DNA of 64,000 nt from Agrocybe praecox (GCA_964017145.1 OZ024849.1:2170001-2234000), one strand, 5' to 3'; positions 1-10,780 are shown, numbered from the stretch's first letter. A program made the numbers and translations. The notes: generated by a model from the sequence alone, not told the origin.

Positions 1-1361
1 ATTTTTATCATGGGCGACGATTCAAACAGTGGACGGGCGATGATAGCAAAGCTTTGATGAAGGTTTACCTTCCCGCCATTGAAGGTCATGTACCTGATGA
101 GATGGTGAAATGCATTGCAGCATTTCTCGATGCCTGTTACATAGCTCGTCGAGCTGATATTACTGCTTCAACAATCCGAGAACTAGAAGATGCCATTAAA
201 CGTTTCCATCACTATCGGGAAATATTTCGCACTACTGGTGTTCGGCCAGATGGATTTTCCTTGCCACGACAACATTCATTGGTCCATTATGTGCATCAAA
301 TTTTTGAGTTTGGAGCGCCGGGTGGATTGTGTTCTTCAATTACCGAGTCACGACACATAACTGCAGTGAAGAGACCCTGGCGCAGATCCAATCACTATGA
401 AGCCCTTGGACAGATGCTACTCACAAATCAGCGTACTGAAAAGTTGATGGCTGCGCGTGCACAATTTGTGGCAGATGGCTTACTCAACCCCACATATGAT
501 TTACCGCCTCGACCGGTTTTACGCAAGGATGAGGGAGATAATGACTCGGATGAGGAGGATCCAGATGTAGACCCAGTAGAAGAACCTACTGATGAGTACG
601 TGGATGGAAATGTGGTACTGGCGAGGACGCAAGGTATGTAAAAACTCGAAATATGATTGATTTCGCTCACATTCAATTAACACACACCAGTGCGCAATGT
701 CCCTCGCAATTTTGACGGATTAGCCAGATTCTCATCAACCCCTGATCTTTTGGACCTGACACGACGATTTCTCTATGATCAGTTACACCCAAACTCGACG
801 TCCGCTGATGTTGAACTAGACGAATGTCCAGATCCATCGGCATGTAAAGTGGCTATTTTCAATTCTGCTGTGGCAACATTTTTCGCACCGAGTGATGAAG
901 CGGGGATACGGGGGATGAAGAGAGAACGTATACGTTCAACACGTTCATGGAGAAACACTGGGCCACGGCGCGATTGTGCCTTTGTGGTCGAAAACCCTGA
1001 AAAGAAGGGAATGCGAGCTTTACGTGTCGTTCGGGTCAAGCTTTTTTTTTCATTTACATATCGTGGTGTTGAATATCCCTGCGCCTTGGTAGAGTGGTTC
1101 AAAACAATGGGATCAGGCCCCGACAAGGTCACCGGAATGTGGAAGGTCAAGCCTGAGATGGAGGGTACAGGAGGAGCCCAATACCGCTCGACGACGGTAC
1201 TCCACATGGACTCGTTCTTACGAGGGGCACATCTTTTACCTGTACACATGGGGTCCCAATTTATACCTCACAATTTCCACCACAGCTACACATTAGATAG
1301 CTTCGAAGCTTTTTATGTAAGTAAATACGCAGATCATCATGCAAATGAAATATGCTTTTAA
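1..1361 (+). CDS. Plavaka-type DNA transposase, C-terminal part (5' truncated by window edge)
   Basis: Two exons, <1..633 and 691..1361, are joined across a 57-nt GT-AG intron (donor GTATGT, acceptor ACCAG). The reading frame is open from base 3 and gives 433 residues to TAA at 1359. Sequence seen: QWTGDDSKALMKVYLPAI near the start, then SITESRHITAVKRPWRRS, an acidic stretch (DSDEEDPDVDPVEE), and after the intron a compact C-terminal domain ending YVSKYADHHANEICF. These are landmarks of the C-terminal region (DUF6830-like) of Plavaka transposases, a CACTA-related family abundant in Agaricomycetes; the family call is from memory. The catalytic core would lie left of the window. No in-frame stops or frameshifts are seen in this part, so the copy may be recent. 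A convergent gene begins 50 bp beyond the stop and may belong to the same element. Confidence 0.85.
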
Positions 1362-1411
1362 AAGAAGTTGGATCATGTTGCCAATCAGTGATGAATACAG
1401 AGCAAGGTAGT

Positions 1412-2302
1412 CTACTGAGACGGTGCCAATACATTGACCAAAGGTGTGGCTACCTCCAGGATAGTGTTAAGACGAGCCTCAATCTCCTGGTACCTGGCCC
1501 TCATTGCCACGAGCTCCTCTTCAAGGGCCTCTCGCTCCTGCCAAAGGTCGTTGACACGACCCTCATATTGTTCTTCACGGCGCTTGAATTCACCCGCAAC
1601 ATCCTCGCAGCAATGAGTGTTGCTGGACAGGACATACGCGACGATTCGACGGACCTTATCACTCGCGCTGTCAATAGCCTCCTGCCTGTTGAGGACGTGG
1701 TCAGCTTGATCGTTGGGTGTAAAGGCAGGCAGGCCATCGTTGTCATCATCGCTCGATTGAGCACAATAGTTAACTAAAGAGAAGATATTAGATTGATAAT
1801 AAAACACATAAAAAGTTACACACGGAGCTCAGCCATGCGAGCAGTAGCATTACTACCTGCCTCGCTGACCTCGCTAACCTGACGACCCTCTGCAGGGCGA
1901 CCGAAAACCTGGGAGGTGGCGGGTGCGAGTGGCGTGCGCTGGCCATTGGCCATAAGCTGGAGGTCAAGCTTTTTTATGGGGATGTTATCAGAGTTCCTTT
2001 CTTGTGCGCTCGAAGGGCTGTAGTAAGAGAGAATAGTTTTAGTAAAATTTGAACAGATAAGTTTAAAGAAATTGCACTGACCTATCCTTGACCAAAATCT
2101 CATTCTTTTCCGGTTGGCGGTTCCGGTTGGTGGGAGAAGAGTGAAGAACGGGGCCCAAATGTTTGATTCGGCTGTTTTTGCTGCGACGTGGCATACTGGC
2201 TGTAGGGCTTGGGTCTTGTTTGACAGTTTTCGAGACGCTCCTGGTGGCCTTGTTAGCGGGTGTGTTTTTTTTGCGACCTCGAGAGGTTGAATGAGGAGAC
2301 AT
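1412..2302 (-). CDS. Small coiled-coil protein, possible Plavaka accessory protein
   Basis: Three exons on the minus strand, 2302..2082, 2017..1824 and 1773..1412, are joined by introns of 64 nt (donor GTCAGT) and 50 nt (donor GTGTGT, acceptor TTTAG). The joined frame is 777 nt, or 258 residues, and phases fit at both junctions. The N-terminus is basic and Ser/Thr-rich (SPHSTSRGRKKNTPANKATR). The C-terminal exon has an acidic SSDDDND stretch, then a long charged helix (EEQYEGRVNDLWQEREALEE and onward) with heptad character, so oligomerisation is likely. No catalytic motif is visible. The gene is tail-to-tail with the transposase with only 50 bp between stop codons, so I infer it is part of the transposon. 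The function is unknown; it could instead be an unrelated neighbouring gene. Confidence 0.6.
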
Positions 2303-3040
2303 GAGGAGCTGCCACTGGGTAACGATGAGGCACCAGTGGGTGCTGCTTAGTAGGGTAGTGACAGTAGTTATTTGACTTGAAAACTTACAAGTTGGCCTTA
2401 TATAGGCATGACCCAGTGCCGGTACATAGATGAGGAGGAAGTTAAAACCAACAAGGTTGAAAGACTGCGGTCAGTAAGTTTGCAGTGCTTCAAAATCCCC
2501 AAATCCATGCCACAGTCACAAATGGCAATGAGAATGGCTAGCCACTTGGCGCTCATTGGTACAACACATTGGGACTTGGGGAAGTTGGTGACGGTACAGC
2601 TGTGGGTTTCGAATTGGCGGCATTGGCGGTACTTGGCCAAGCGTGCCTTGTTTGGCTAGAACCCCAAGAGTAACAAGCCGGCCAAGTGCCGCCTAGAAAC
2701 TTGTCATCTTGCTGATGCAGTACAGTATATTGACAATCATTTTATGAAGATCAAGTTGTATAAATCATTCACAATAAAGACTATGATGAATTCATATACT
2801 CTGAGAGAAGGGACCTGTCATTTATAACATAATAGAGCCAATAGATAATGGTAAAACATATAGAAGACTGGTACTTGACAAACTACTGCCATTATACAGT
2901 AGAATTATTCAAGGGAACAGATTTCAGCACCCTAAAGTTTGGGAAATGTTCAAACACAAAAAAGAGACATATATCAAGCAATAAACATTGAGGAATTTAT
3001 TTACACATTTAAATTACACATGTTACTTGTTTTCAAAGGT
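2303..3040. other. Non-coding stretch beside the Plavaka genes
   Basis: Overlapping open frames of about 80 codons on both strands (2398-2659) have no recognisable motif or splice partner. The rest is AT-rich. This is probably the internal 3' part of the transposon leading into the satellite that follows. Confidence 0.4.
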
Positions 3041-3914
3041 TTCAATTGACGTTGATATGAGCAAAACATGTCTCAATCTACATTAAGCACTACACATGTT
3101 TGTGGTATAACATAAATATCAATAGACGCGGATTTGAGTGAAGAGCATCATGATCTACATTAAGCACTACACATTCCCGCTGTTTTTAATATAAAAAATC
3201 TGTCAAAAGATGTGGATTTGAGCGAGCCGTGTTGTGATCTACATTAAGCATGACACGCTTCCGTTGCTTTTAATATAGAAAATATCTCAAAAGACGCGAG
3301 CTTGAGCGAACTGCGTCATGCTCTACATTAAGCACAATGCGCTTCCGTTTCTTGTAATATAAAAACTATTTTGAAAGACGCGGATTTCAGCAAACTGTGT
3401 TTTTGTCGACATTGAGAACTGCGCTTCTGCTGTTTTTAACATAAAGATTATTTCAATGGACGCGTATTTGAATGAGGCGCATGGTGATCTACATTAATTA
3501 CTACGTGCTTCTGCTGCTTTTAACATTAAAAAAAAATCTCAAAAGACGCGGATTTGAGCGAATCGCGTCTTTGTCTACATTGAGCACTACATGCTTCTGC
3601 TGTTTTTAGTATAAAATCTATTTCAATAGACGCGGATTTGAACGAGCTGCATGGTGATCTACATTAAGCACTACGCGCTTCCACTGCTTTTAACATAAAA
3701 AAATATCTCAAAAGATGCGGATTTGAGCGCACCGCATTCTGATCTACATTGGGTACTATGCGCTTCCATTTTCTGTAATATAAAAAATATTTCAAAAGAC
3801 GCGGATTTGAGCGAGCTGCATCATGCTCTACATTAAACACTACACGCTTCTGCTGTCTGCACTAAAAAATATTTTAAAAGACGCGGATTTGAGCGAATCG
3901 TGTGGTGATCTACA
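3041..3914. repeat. 84-bp-period satellite, about 11 degenerate units
   Basis: Each unit reads roughly AAAAGACGCGGATTTGAGCG, a short variable piece, CTACATTAAGCACTACGCGC, then TTCCGCTGCTTTTAACATAA. The CTACATT anchor recurs near 3082, 3154, 3238, 3324, 3405, 3490, 3574, 3659, 3743, 3829 and 3911, that is every 74-87 bp and mostly 84. Units differ by point changes and small indels, so the array is not freshly expanded. It lies about 0.7 kb beyond the Plavaka genes. Subterminal repeat arrays are typical of CACTA-like elements, so it may bind the transposase; that is inference. Confidence 0.85.
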
Positions 3915-4680
3915 TGACATATTTTTGGTACATATTTCACAATTATTTGCATTTTAAGCAGCCAAACACGTGGAATATTGTGGTTATTTTCTCTGTTTTA
4001 TGTGTATGGACATGTATCCTCAATCACTGTGTCAAAGACGCGGTGCGGGCAAGTACGACTCGTGTACTATCTACTACACAGTGCTATTATATACCAAGGA
4101 TATTGCACCGGTAGCAGAACGATTTTTTAGCAGCAAAACACGCGGTCTTTTTGGGTTATTTTTGGATTTATATGTGCATAGACGCGGCGCGTACTATTAT
4201 TTGAAAAAAAACCGCGTGTTTATGCACCGAAATTTCACCCATTTCTGAATGCATTTTTCGCTATTTTACAATGCATTTCAACTGCATATCTACTGTTCTA
4301 TATCCCCCCCAGCCCCCCAGGATTACCCATAAATACCCCGCGTGTTTTGGGCCTTAAATACGCGCCCTGCCACCGCGTTTTTCTGTCTGCCCCACCCCAT
4401 CCTACCCCCGAATTTTCGGGTACTAATTTTTCTATTTATTCTGGTACCCCTACCCGCGTGCTGCCAAATATATACCCTATATACACCACCCAGTTCCCCT
4501 ACCATACCCTACCATACCCTACCATCCCCCTCATTACCTAATATCTCCCCCTTTCCTAATCCGTACCCCCTAGATAGAAAGGTTTACAGAAATCTGTGAA
4601 CCCGTTAGATACGCTATACTGTAGTGCCTCTTTTAATCGTTGTATACGATACACTGTAGTATTGGTATGTGTCGTATCCA
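3915..4680. other. AT-rich then pyrimidine-rich tract, possible transposon end
   Basis: The stretch keeps isolated GACGCGG pieces (near 4035 and 4188) like those of the satellite. It then turns C-rich (4305-4560), including a short ACCATACCCT direct repeat (about 4500-4535). No gene is seen. I looked for a clear terminal inverted repeat or target duplication of the Plavaka element and could not fix one by eye. Confidence 0.4.
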
Positions 4681-4838
4681 TATTGGCGATGCAGGTATCG
4701 AATTTTGAGTATTGGAGAGGCATGCGCAAAAGAGAAAAGGAGTGGGTTGTAAAATTACTGCCACATTGATAATTTATAAAAGTCCTGTTCTTTGATTCAT
4801 CCGACTTGAAGCGAACAAAGGTGAGACAGTGACAGAGT
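4679..4838. repeat. W repeat, copy 1
   Basis: About 160 bp closely matches 24657-24815 and partly 52955-53010. Shared landmarks are CATATTGGCGATGCAGGTAT at the left, TGATAATTTATAAAAGTCC in the middle and CATCCGACTTGAAGCGAACA at the right. Its presence here ties the left edge of the array to the intergenic DNA between genes 2 and 3. Confidence 0.75.
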
Positions 4839-5690
4839 AAGAGTGCCGGAGGGGATTTGAAATCAAGAAAATGTGAGGGGGTTGTCCTAGCGCTAAGCGT
4901 TAAAGGTTAACACAAGCATTACCATGAGCATTAATTTATGACACCACCGACCAATTGTCTCTCCCTCTCTCCCTCTCTCACAACTTGGAGCTCATTTCTG
5001 TGAATACCGACGTTGACGTTGACCTGATGATAAAAAATTTGTCGACTTGCATTTTCAGAGTTCAAGGACCAGCAGACACCAGGATCAGGACAAGGACGAG
5101 CGCTCGCTGGCAATGTCTCTGAGTACCGAAAATTGTATTGGAATTCGTAAACAAATTTATAATGGACCCAGCTCAACGTTTAACGTTCAGAGAACCACTG
5201 AACTATCTCTGAGAGCGGCTTGAACTTGAACTTGGGGCTCGAAGAAATTTGACAGCGTGGATGCATTGCGTGTAGTCGCGAAAAGTTAATGTTTTTTCCT
5301 GTTTCTCCTCATGAGAGAGAATAATATTAGGTTCGAACAAGGCACTATCTTTGATAAGAGTAGAGGGTTGACATATATAGATCTAAAACGATGATGATGA
5401 CACGCAGGAGCTCATGAAATAGAGAGTATTCAAGGAAGAGAAAGCGTGATTGAGAGCAGAAGAAAAGGAACGATATAAGTCCGAGAAACAGAACAGACGC
5501 AGAACAATACAAAAGCGAAATGGGCATAGAGTGAGGAAGAAAATAAACCACAAGGTACGAAAACACAATAGAGCTACGGAGATCAGTGGCTATCAAATAG
5601 CAAGGAGCTCCCATCAAATTTCACCAGTGAAATGGAGCGAGAAAAGCCGACGGCGAAAGCGGAGGTAAAAGAGGCATAAGGATTCTTCGG
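4839..5690. other. Intergenic DNA with an inverted fragment of the gene 3/5 3' flank
   Basis: No gene is recognised. Bases about 5150-5240 are the reverse complement of sequence near 31060-31115 and 59095-59150; the shared landmark is GAGCTGGGTCCATT read on the minus strand here. The rest is simple purine/pyrimidine-rich sequence. Confidence 0.5.
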
Positions 5691-5990
5691 AACTATTTAG
5701 AATAGGTCAGTGTGATTGTTCAGTCCCGCAGACGATGGGCGTTGCCTACAGACACGTATACAATAGCATGTATAAACGGGCCAGCACTCTCAACGCCAAA
5801 GATAATGATGATCATGGTGGCACGGACGCAGCGTGGCCAGACTCGCTATGATCCACGTCTCCGAAGAACAGCTACAAAGAACAGGTCGTACAATTCATAT
5901 GTGACTACGAATAAACGACGTACATGGGGGGGACACTTGACGGTGAACTCGGCAGTTTTGTCGGGTTAGCGATAGATATTCGCATCCCGA
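5690..5990. repeat. Unit-junction repeat J, copy 1
   Basis: The landmark GGCCAGACTCGCTATGATCC, followed by ACGTCTC and AACAGCTACAAAG, recurs at about 10780-10960, 25590-25740 and 53770-53930. It marks the left border of the repeated units just before an X block, except at 10.8 kb, where it follows gene 1. Confidence 0.7.
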
Positions 5991-7440
5991 CTCGCGCTTG
6001 GATCTGGGCTTGCCGCAGGCGCATGACTTGCTGACTGCTGCGTCTGGGGCGATGTGTTAACCGTCGAGGATGGGCAAGTGCCTGCCACCCTTTTGTGGCA
6101 CCAATTTTTTGACAGGCCAGAGTCAGGTTGGCAAGAGTTCGGCCGTCCACATTTCTCAGCACGAACGCAGGCCTGCTTCCTCGTCCATGAGGAAAGAAAT
6201 CAACATGTAGAGGGATGCCTTTAGGGTAGAAGAAGGAAGGAGACAGGCGGAGGCGGAGGCGGAGTCTGCACGACATGCATCTGGACCTGGATCTGCGCCT
6301 GCGCCTGAGTTGGCATCCTCTCCTGCGATTGCGTCATCCTTTCCCTCTCCTGCGTGCGACTGCCCTCCCACACTCCTCAAAACACGATCCCGATTCCGGT
6401 TCGCGAAGACAGGAATAGGGATAGGTCTCGGTCTCGGTCTCGTAGCGCTCAACCCGCCGAAGCCCACGTCCCCATTCCTATTCCCATTCCGTTGGACAGT
6501 GCCCGAGTCCTTCTTCATGCGCCTCTGTGCCACATCGGCATTGGTGCTAGCGTCTTCGATTTCGTCAGGGGATGAGGATGAAGTGAAGTTGGGTTTGAGT
6601 CGAGCGGAGGAGTGCGTGTGCATGGGTGCTGGTGCTGGTGCTGGTGCTGGTGCTGGTGTTGGTTCGTAGGTTGGAGGATTTGTACGACGAGGGGAAGGAT
6701 GAAGTCGAGGTTGAGGTCGAGGTGTGACTGGACGCGGACGCCGCTGTGGTGGAAGAAGTGGAGGTAGACGGAGAGGATGATGAGGAGAAACAAGACGAAG
6801 TGGAAGGCGAAGACCCTCCCCACTCCGACTCTGAATCACTCCCTGGGCAACTCCTCAGGAACGGGATGTTGTTCTCCTGCCCCTGCGTGTGTATCGCTTG
6901 AGTCTGGGGGTAAACATGCGAGGAAGAGGAGGAAGGTAGAGCAAGCGTGCGTTGCCTGCTGCTGCTCGTTCTTTGGTTTGAGGACTTTATGGGTGTGGTG
7001 GTGTTTCTCGGTGCGGGCGAGGGGAATGCGGGCGAGGAGGAGCTGGTGGTGGTGGTGTTTTTCGGTGCGGACGGGGAGGAAGAGAGGGTAAGAGAAGATG
7101 AGGGAGAAGGGACAGGGACAGGAACGACAGCGGACAGGTCAAAGTCAAAGTCTATTTTGACGCTGACTTGCATCATTCCGTTTTCGTTCCCACCGGCGAT
7201 CGAGAAACAAATCGAGGAGAAAAAAGCTGGGATCGGAACCACTATACGCATGCACATGTACAGGGGTCAAATTTAAAGTAAGCGTAGGGAGCGACTTGCG
7301 CGTGAGGTGATGATGGAGTCTGTGAGGTAATTTCCCTGATATCGTCGTCGTCGCCGTCGTCGAGGATGATGATGATGATAATGATGCAGACGCGGGGTAC
7401 GCTGACATTTGCAGATACTGACGAATGGGGGCTGCGTGAT
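5990..7440 (-). other. X block 1a: low-complexity, coding-like sequence
   Basis: Minus-strand frames are long but Ser/Pro/Thr-rich. One starts at ATG 7408 with MSAYPASAS, runs to 7145 and has an A-rich start context (GCAAATG); the same start is kept at 44085 and 55693. Further frames (7257-6565 and 6839-6156) carry MQVSVKIDFDFDLSAVVPVP, polySer runs and the RMKKDSGTVQRNGNRN motif shared with the other X blocks. Much of the sequence is made of drifting hexanucleotides, such as GGTCTC and CCCATT. No domain is recognised. Exon boundaries could not be fixed, and the frames shift between copies, so this may be a decayed gene or repeat-expanded DNA that only looks coding. Confidence 0.4.
6625..6663. 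repeat. GGTGCT hexanucleotide microsatellite
   Basis: Five GGTGCT units are followed by two degenerate units. They are in phase with the hexanucleotide bias of the X block and would encode an alternating Thr-Ser or Gln-His run on the minus strand, depending on frame. Confidence 0.9.
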
Positions 7441-7715
7441 TCTCCAGAAAGGAATAGATGTGGATACGCGGTTCTGCTGTGTGTGATGCTCGTGCTCGGG
7501 TAATACGTAGGGTAGGGTAGGGTGGTCTGTCTGTCGGCTATGCGGATTGTATCGTGTCGGGCACGTTGTCTGCTCTGGTCCTAGCTTAAATTGATTTCTA
7601 TGCAAGAAACCCAAAGATGTCCAGGCGGGAAGGGAATGGTAAGTTGAGGTCAACAGAGCCCGAGAGGTTCTTTCAACTAGAAAGAAAGGAAAAGAAATCA
7701 GATTATCCATATTGT
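7440..7715 (-). promoter_or_regulatory. Conserved 5' region of X block 1a
   Basis: This segment is nearly repeated at about 16920-17160, 27480-27770, 44150-44410 and 55735-55980. Landmarks are TAATACGTAGGGTAGGGTAG, TCTGTCGGCTATGCGG and a block around CAACAGAGCCCGAGAGG. It contains no long frame and lies directly 5' of the MSAYPASAS start on the minus strand. I read it as the conserved 5' leader or promoter of block 1a. Confidence 0.4.
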
Positions 7716-8350
7716 CAATCTCGTATGGCAAAATATGTACGCACGACATGCATTTGGACCTGGACCTGCGCATGCACATGCGCCTGCGACCCTGGGAGAA
7801 CAACAGCAGTCAATGGCGATGGCGATGGAGGCAAGACGTGCTGAGCTGCAGACAAAGGCGTTGTCATCCTCTCTTGCGACTGCGCCATCCTCTCCTGCGA
7901 CTCTCCACGCCCATGCCCACCCACACGATTCCGATTCGCGAGGGGAAAGGTGGATAGCAATATGCCTCGTAGCACCCAACCCGCCCATGCCCACGTTCTC
8001 GTTCCCATTCCCATTCCATTGGACAGAGCCCGAGTTCTTCCTCACGCGCCTCTGTGTCGATGCCGATGGGTCAGCATTGGTGGTGATACCAGCCTGAGCA
8101 TGCGCGAGGAGTAGCGATTTGTTCTTCGCGTCGGGGTGAATATGAATTGAGCGGAAGAGTGCGTGTGGATGTGCGGATGTGGTCGTGCTGCTGCCGGTTC
8201 GTGTGTTGGTGAATTCGTACGAAGAGGAGGTTTCGTTCAGAAACGTAACACGTCTGGTTTGTGGAGTCACGGGTTGTCACAAAGAACTGTCGACACTCGC
8301 CGAGCTCGCCGAATTCGAGGAAATTCAAATCGGCTCATACCAAAGATAAG
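7715..8350 (-). other. X block 1b: low-complexity, coding-like sequence
   Basis: A minus-strand frame from 8270 to 7698 (190 codons) starts MTPQTRRVTFLNETSSSYEF and includes RRVRKNSGSVQWNGNGNENV. The same start is seen at 28333 and 56512, and a variant at 45630. The block is paralogous to part of block 1a (6240-6840), so each unit holds two X copies. Copies diverge by frameshifts in the hexanucleotide parts. The function is unknown. It lies head-to-head with seven-helix gene 1. Confidence 0.4.
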
Positions 8351-8439
8351 ACAGATGAGCGCTGAGCGCTGAGCACACGTCTGGGTGAAGATCCTCGGGC
8401 GCCGAATCCCCGTTTGCCTCTAGTACAGGCGACGCGACC

Positions 8440-9170
8440 GTACAACCTTCGATGGGATGCCAACGACTTCGCCATCTTGCCTCAAACATTCCACTTTGAA
8501 TTCTCATGTACCGTTCCCGCAAGGAAACTATCGTATCGACCTCACCTCAACCACAACCACGCTGTCTGCATGCACCGCTTGTGAATTGGGGTGTGTATGG
8601 GTATCTATTCATCGACTGAACAAGTATCGGAAATGTAAGGTAGTAACATTCCTCAAGGTCTAGTTGAAGATCAAGCTTAGTCTGTTCATAGAGGCTTCGA
8701 GTTCTAGACGGGGTTTAATATGATAGCTCAATATAGGTTACAGATATTAGCAACTGCAGTAGAGCATAAGATATGTATACTAGTGGGCTGTTCGGCATTT
8801 GAGTTGAGAAGTGATCTCAGATCTCTCTCAAGGATAAGATGGTGCCGGCATTAAGCATATGAGATGAGTGCCTAGAAACTCCTGGGGAGGTCTTCATATT
8901 ATGGGCCAATATCATCACAATATCGAAGCGTATGGCACCTAACACCATTCTAAATGACTAAAACTACGACACATGTTCTCAGTTTCCGTGCTTGGGATGA
9001 TAGCACCAGTTGGATGGTCAATCTCGTTTTAACAATGTTACATGGCTCGCTCTTTTCTATGCGCAAAGTGTACCATGACAACTTGATTCAAGCCCTCAGG
9101 ATAGACGCTCGTAACAGTATTTAAAGGCAGCGACCACTTGACTTTGGGTATTACAGAACCACATTCCATT
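8440..9170 (+). promoter_or_regulatory. Conserved 5' region of seven-helix gene 1
   Basis: The region is strongly conserved upstream of all five genes. Landmarks are TTGAGTTGAGAAGTGATCTC, GGTTGGATGGTCAATCTCG and TACTTAAAGGCAGCGAC, the last about 45 nt before the ATG and a TATA-like candidate. Compared with the other copies, this one has a net 12-bp deletion at about 9030-9035: GAGACTGGATCGTAC becomes TAA, which removes a CCAAT box kept in genes 2-5. No open frame is convincing here. Confidence 0.5.
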
Positions 9171-10463
9171 ATGTCTTCCCAGGACGATGGCACCTACCCC
9201 ATATCACTTCAAAAAATCCTTATTAGCGGTAACTTAAACTCAACATTGTTGTTTCAATTTCTTGGAGGTAAGCAACACCTTTATGGAATGTAACATGGCT
9301 GAACAACTGTACATAGGAGCATGTATTGGGTTTTATTTGATAACCTTTCGAATTTATTGTGGGGGCATGCTGCGTGGGGGAGGCATAAAGTGCTAATCAA
9401 TTTACAGCACACAGGTCCCAGGCACGTCAAAAAGTGGTTACTGGCGTTCTTGCAGGACTGTTTGGTTGCACTATTGGAAATTTGATCGCGAACTGGGTTT
9501 ATACAGCTACCTGCTTTGCTGGAGGGGATGCCAATACTAGATATGATATCTTTTATTTGACCATGTTGAACCAGGATATCCCCGCAGCAGATATCACAAT
9601 CGTAATATTGACAGGATTAGGTCAGGTTCTTGCCGATGGTTTGCTGGTAAATATCGTATGAGCTGTATTACTTCATGTTGCTGACAAGAATCTTAGATAT
9701 GGCGTTCCTGGCACCTTTTTCGTGACCGGAAAAACATCATACTTGTATTTCTGAGTATTTATATGGTTGAAATTGGTAATTCCAGTGTCACTTTGTATTA
9801 CAAATTGTACATTGATATAGTTTTACAGTGATGACCATTACCACAACTGTCATGAATTTTCTATTTTCCCTAGACCCACTGCGCTATCAGACAGATCAAT
9901 TTGCGCAGCAGTACAACATCCTTTTTGCGACTAACCAGTGTGTGACAGCTGCAACAAGTATAATTGTGTCACTTGCAATTGGCATGAAAATCTATTCCTC
10001 AACAACCATGGATCACAAGGCTCGAAGAAAATACATGCACATTGTTGAAATAACAATAGGGTCGTCAGCCTTATACTCCTGCTCAACATTGATGACGGCA
10101 ATTACTCTGTTCATCAATAGTAGCCCCTCATTTTCGGTTTCTGCAGCATCCGTCTTTAATGCAGCAGATTACATCAATGCGATTATGAATATCACAACTG
10201 TAAGTTGATCATGAATCACCTTCCGGAGGCTCCCTGATCACCCTGAATCAATTTGATAGGCATTTGCACCGACCCTCATGGTTATCCGTCTCGAATTGGC
10301 AAAGAAGAATCCAACTGAGGAGTTCTCAACCGATATGAGCTCAGAACCCAGTGATAATGTCGCTAATGCCTTTGCAGCCGCTCCTCAAGATCATAACAGC
10401 TCTGAGATTCAAGAAGTACCTCTTGATGCCACCAACATCCGAAATCCTACTGAAGAAGTCTAA
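9171..10463 (+). CDS. Seven-helix membrane protein, array gene 1
   Basis: Six exons: 9171..9267, 9317..9358, 9408..9646, 9697..9775, 9829..10199 and 10260..10463, with introns of 49, 49, 50, 53 and 60 nt, all GT-AG. The 1032-nt frame gives 343 residues. Hydrophobic helices lie at about 26-43, 56-76, 109-128, 140-165, 183-207, 224-248 and 268-285. Residues 123-129 (DGLLIWR) at the end of helix 3 match a motif common in unnamed Agaricomycete seven-helix families (DUF6533/DUF6534-like; exact family not determinable here). The tail of about 58 residues is hydrophilic and ends NIRNPTEEV. The first ATG of the open frame is used and is conserved in all paralogs. The helix 6-7 loop reads SSPSFSVSAASVFNAADY. 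A plasma-membrane receptor or sensor role is possible but unproven. Confidence 0.85.
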
Positions 10464-10780
10464 AATATATACGGTACGGGATATACTTGCAGTATTAACG
10501 ACTTTTTCTCAAATTTGGTATTACCCATAGCACATTCCTTGCCCCGGCGTCGTTCACGGTCATTATCTTGCGATTATGCTTATTTAATCGCATTAGTGCC
10601 AACATTTCTTTGTATATAATTTGCAAAGTTTTCTAGAATCCTGATACTCTAATTTAATACATGCTTCTACCTATACTTGTAGCAATGGATTTTCCAATAA
10701 ATTTATCTAAAATTCGGCACCAAAACATCAAAGACAAACAAGCCAGTAATTGCGGTCTCCTCTGACCACATAGAATTTTT
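10464..10780. other. 3' flank of gene 1 (type shared with genes 2 and 4)
   Basis: The landmarks TTTTCTCAAATTTGGTATTA and ATGCTTCTACC match the flanks after genes 2 and 4. An AATAAA lies at about 10698, a possible late polyadenylation signal. No gene is seen. Confidence 0.5.

Noticed and set aside
1317..1335. GTAAGTAAATACGCAG near the transposase end as an intron
   Set aside because: It is too short to splice, and the unspliced frame gives the typical YVSKYADHHANEI ending.
2398..2659. Overlapping frames of about 80 codons on both strands
   Set aside because: They are mirror shadows of each other without start context, splice sites or motif.
3041..3914. CRISPR-like regular repeat
   Set aside because: The units are contiguous and degenerate over their full 84 bp with no unique spacers, and the host is a eukaryote.
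6354..6669. + strand frames in the X blocks (VALNPPKP, PFRWTVPESF)
   Set aside because: They are antisense shadows of the minus-strand X motifs. The conserved ATGs and 5' region support the minus strand if either is coding.
9379..9407. Shorter 34-nt intron 2 from an inner GT (GTGGGGGAGG) in gene 1
   Set aside because: The inner GT is absent from gene 3, while the outer donor is present in all copies and gives the usual 49 nt.
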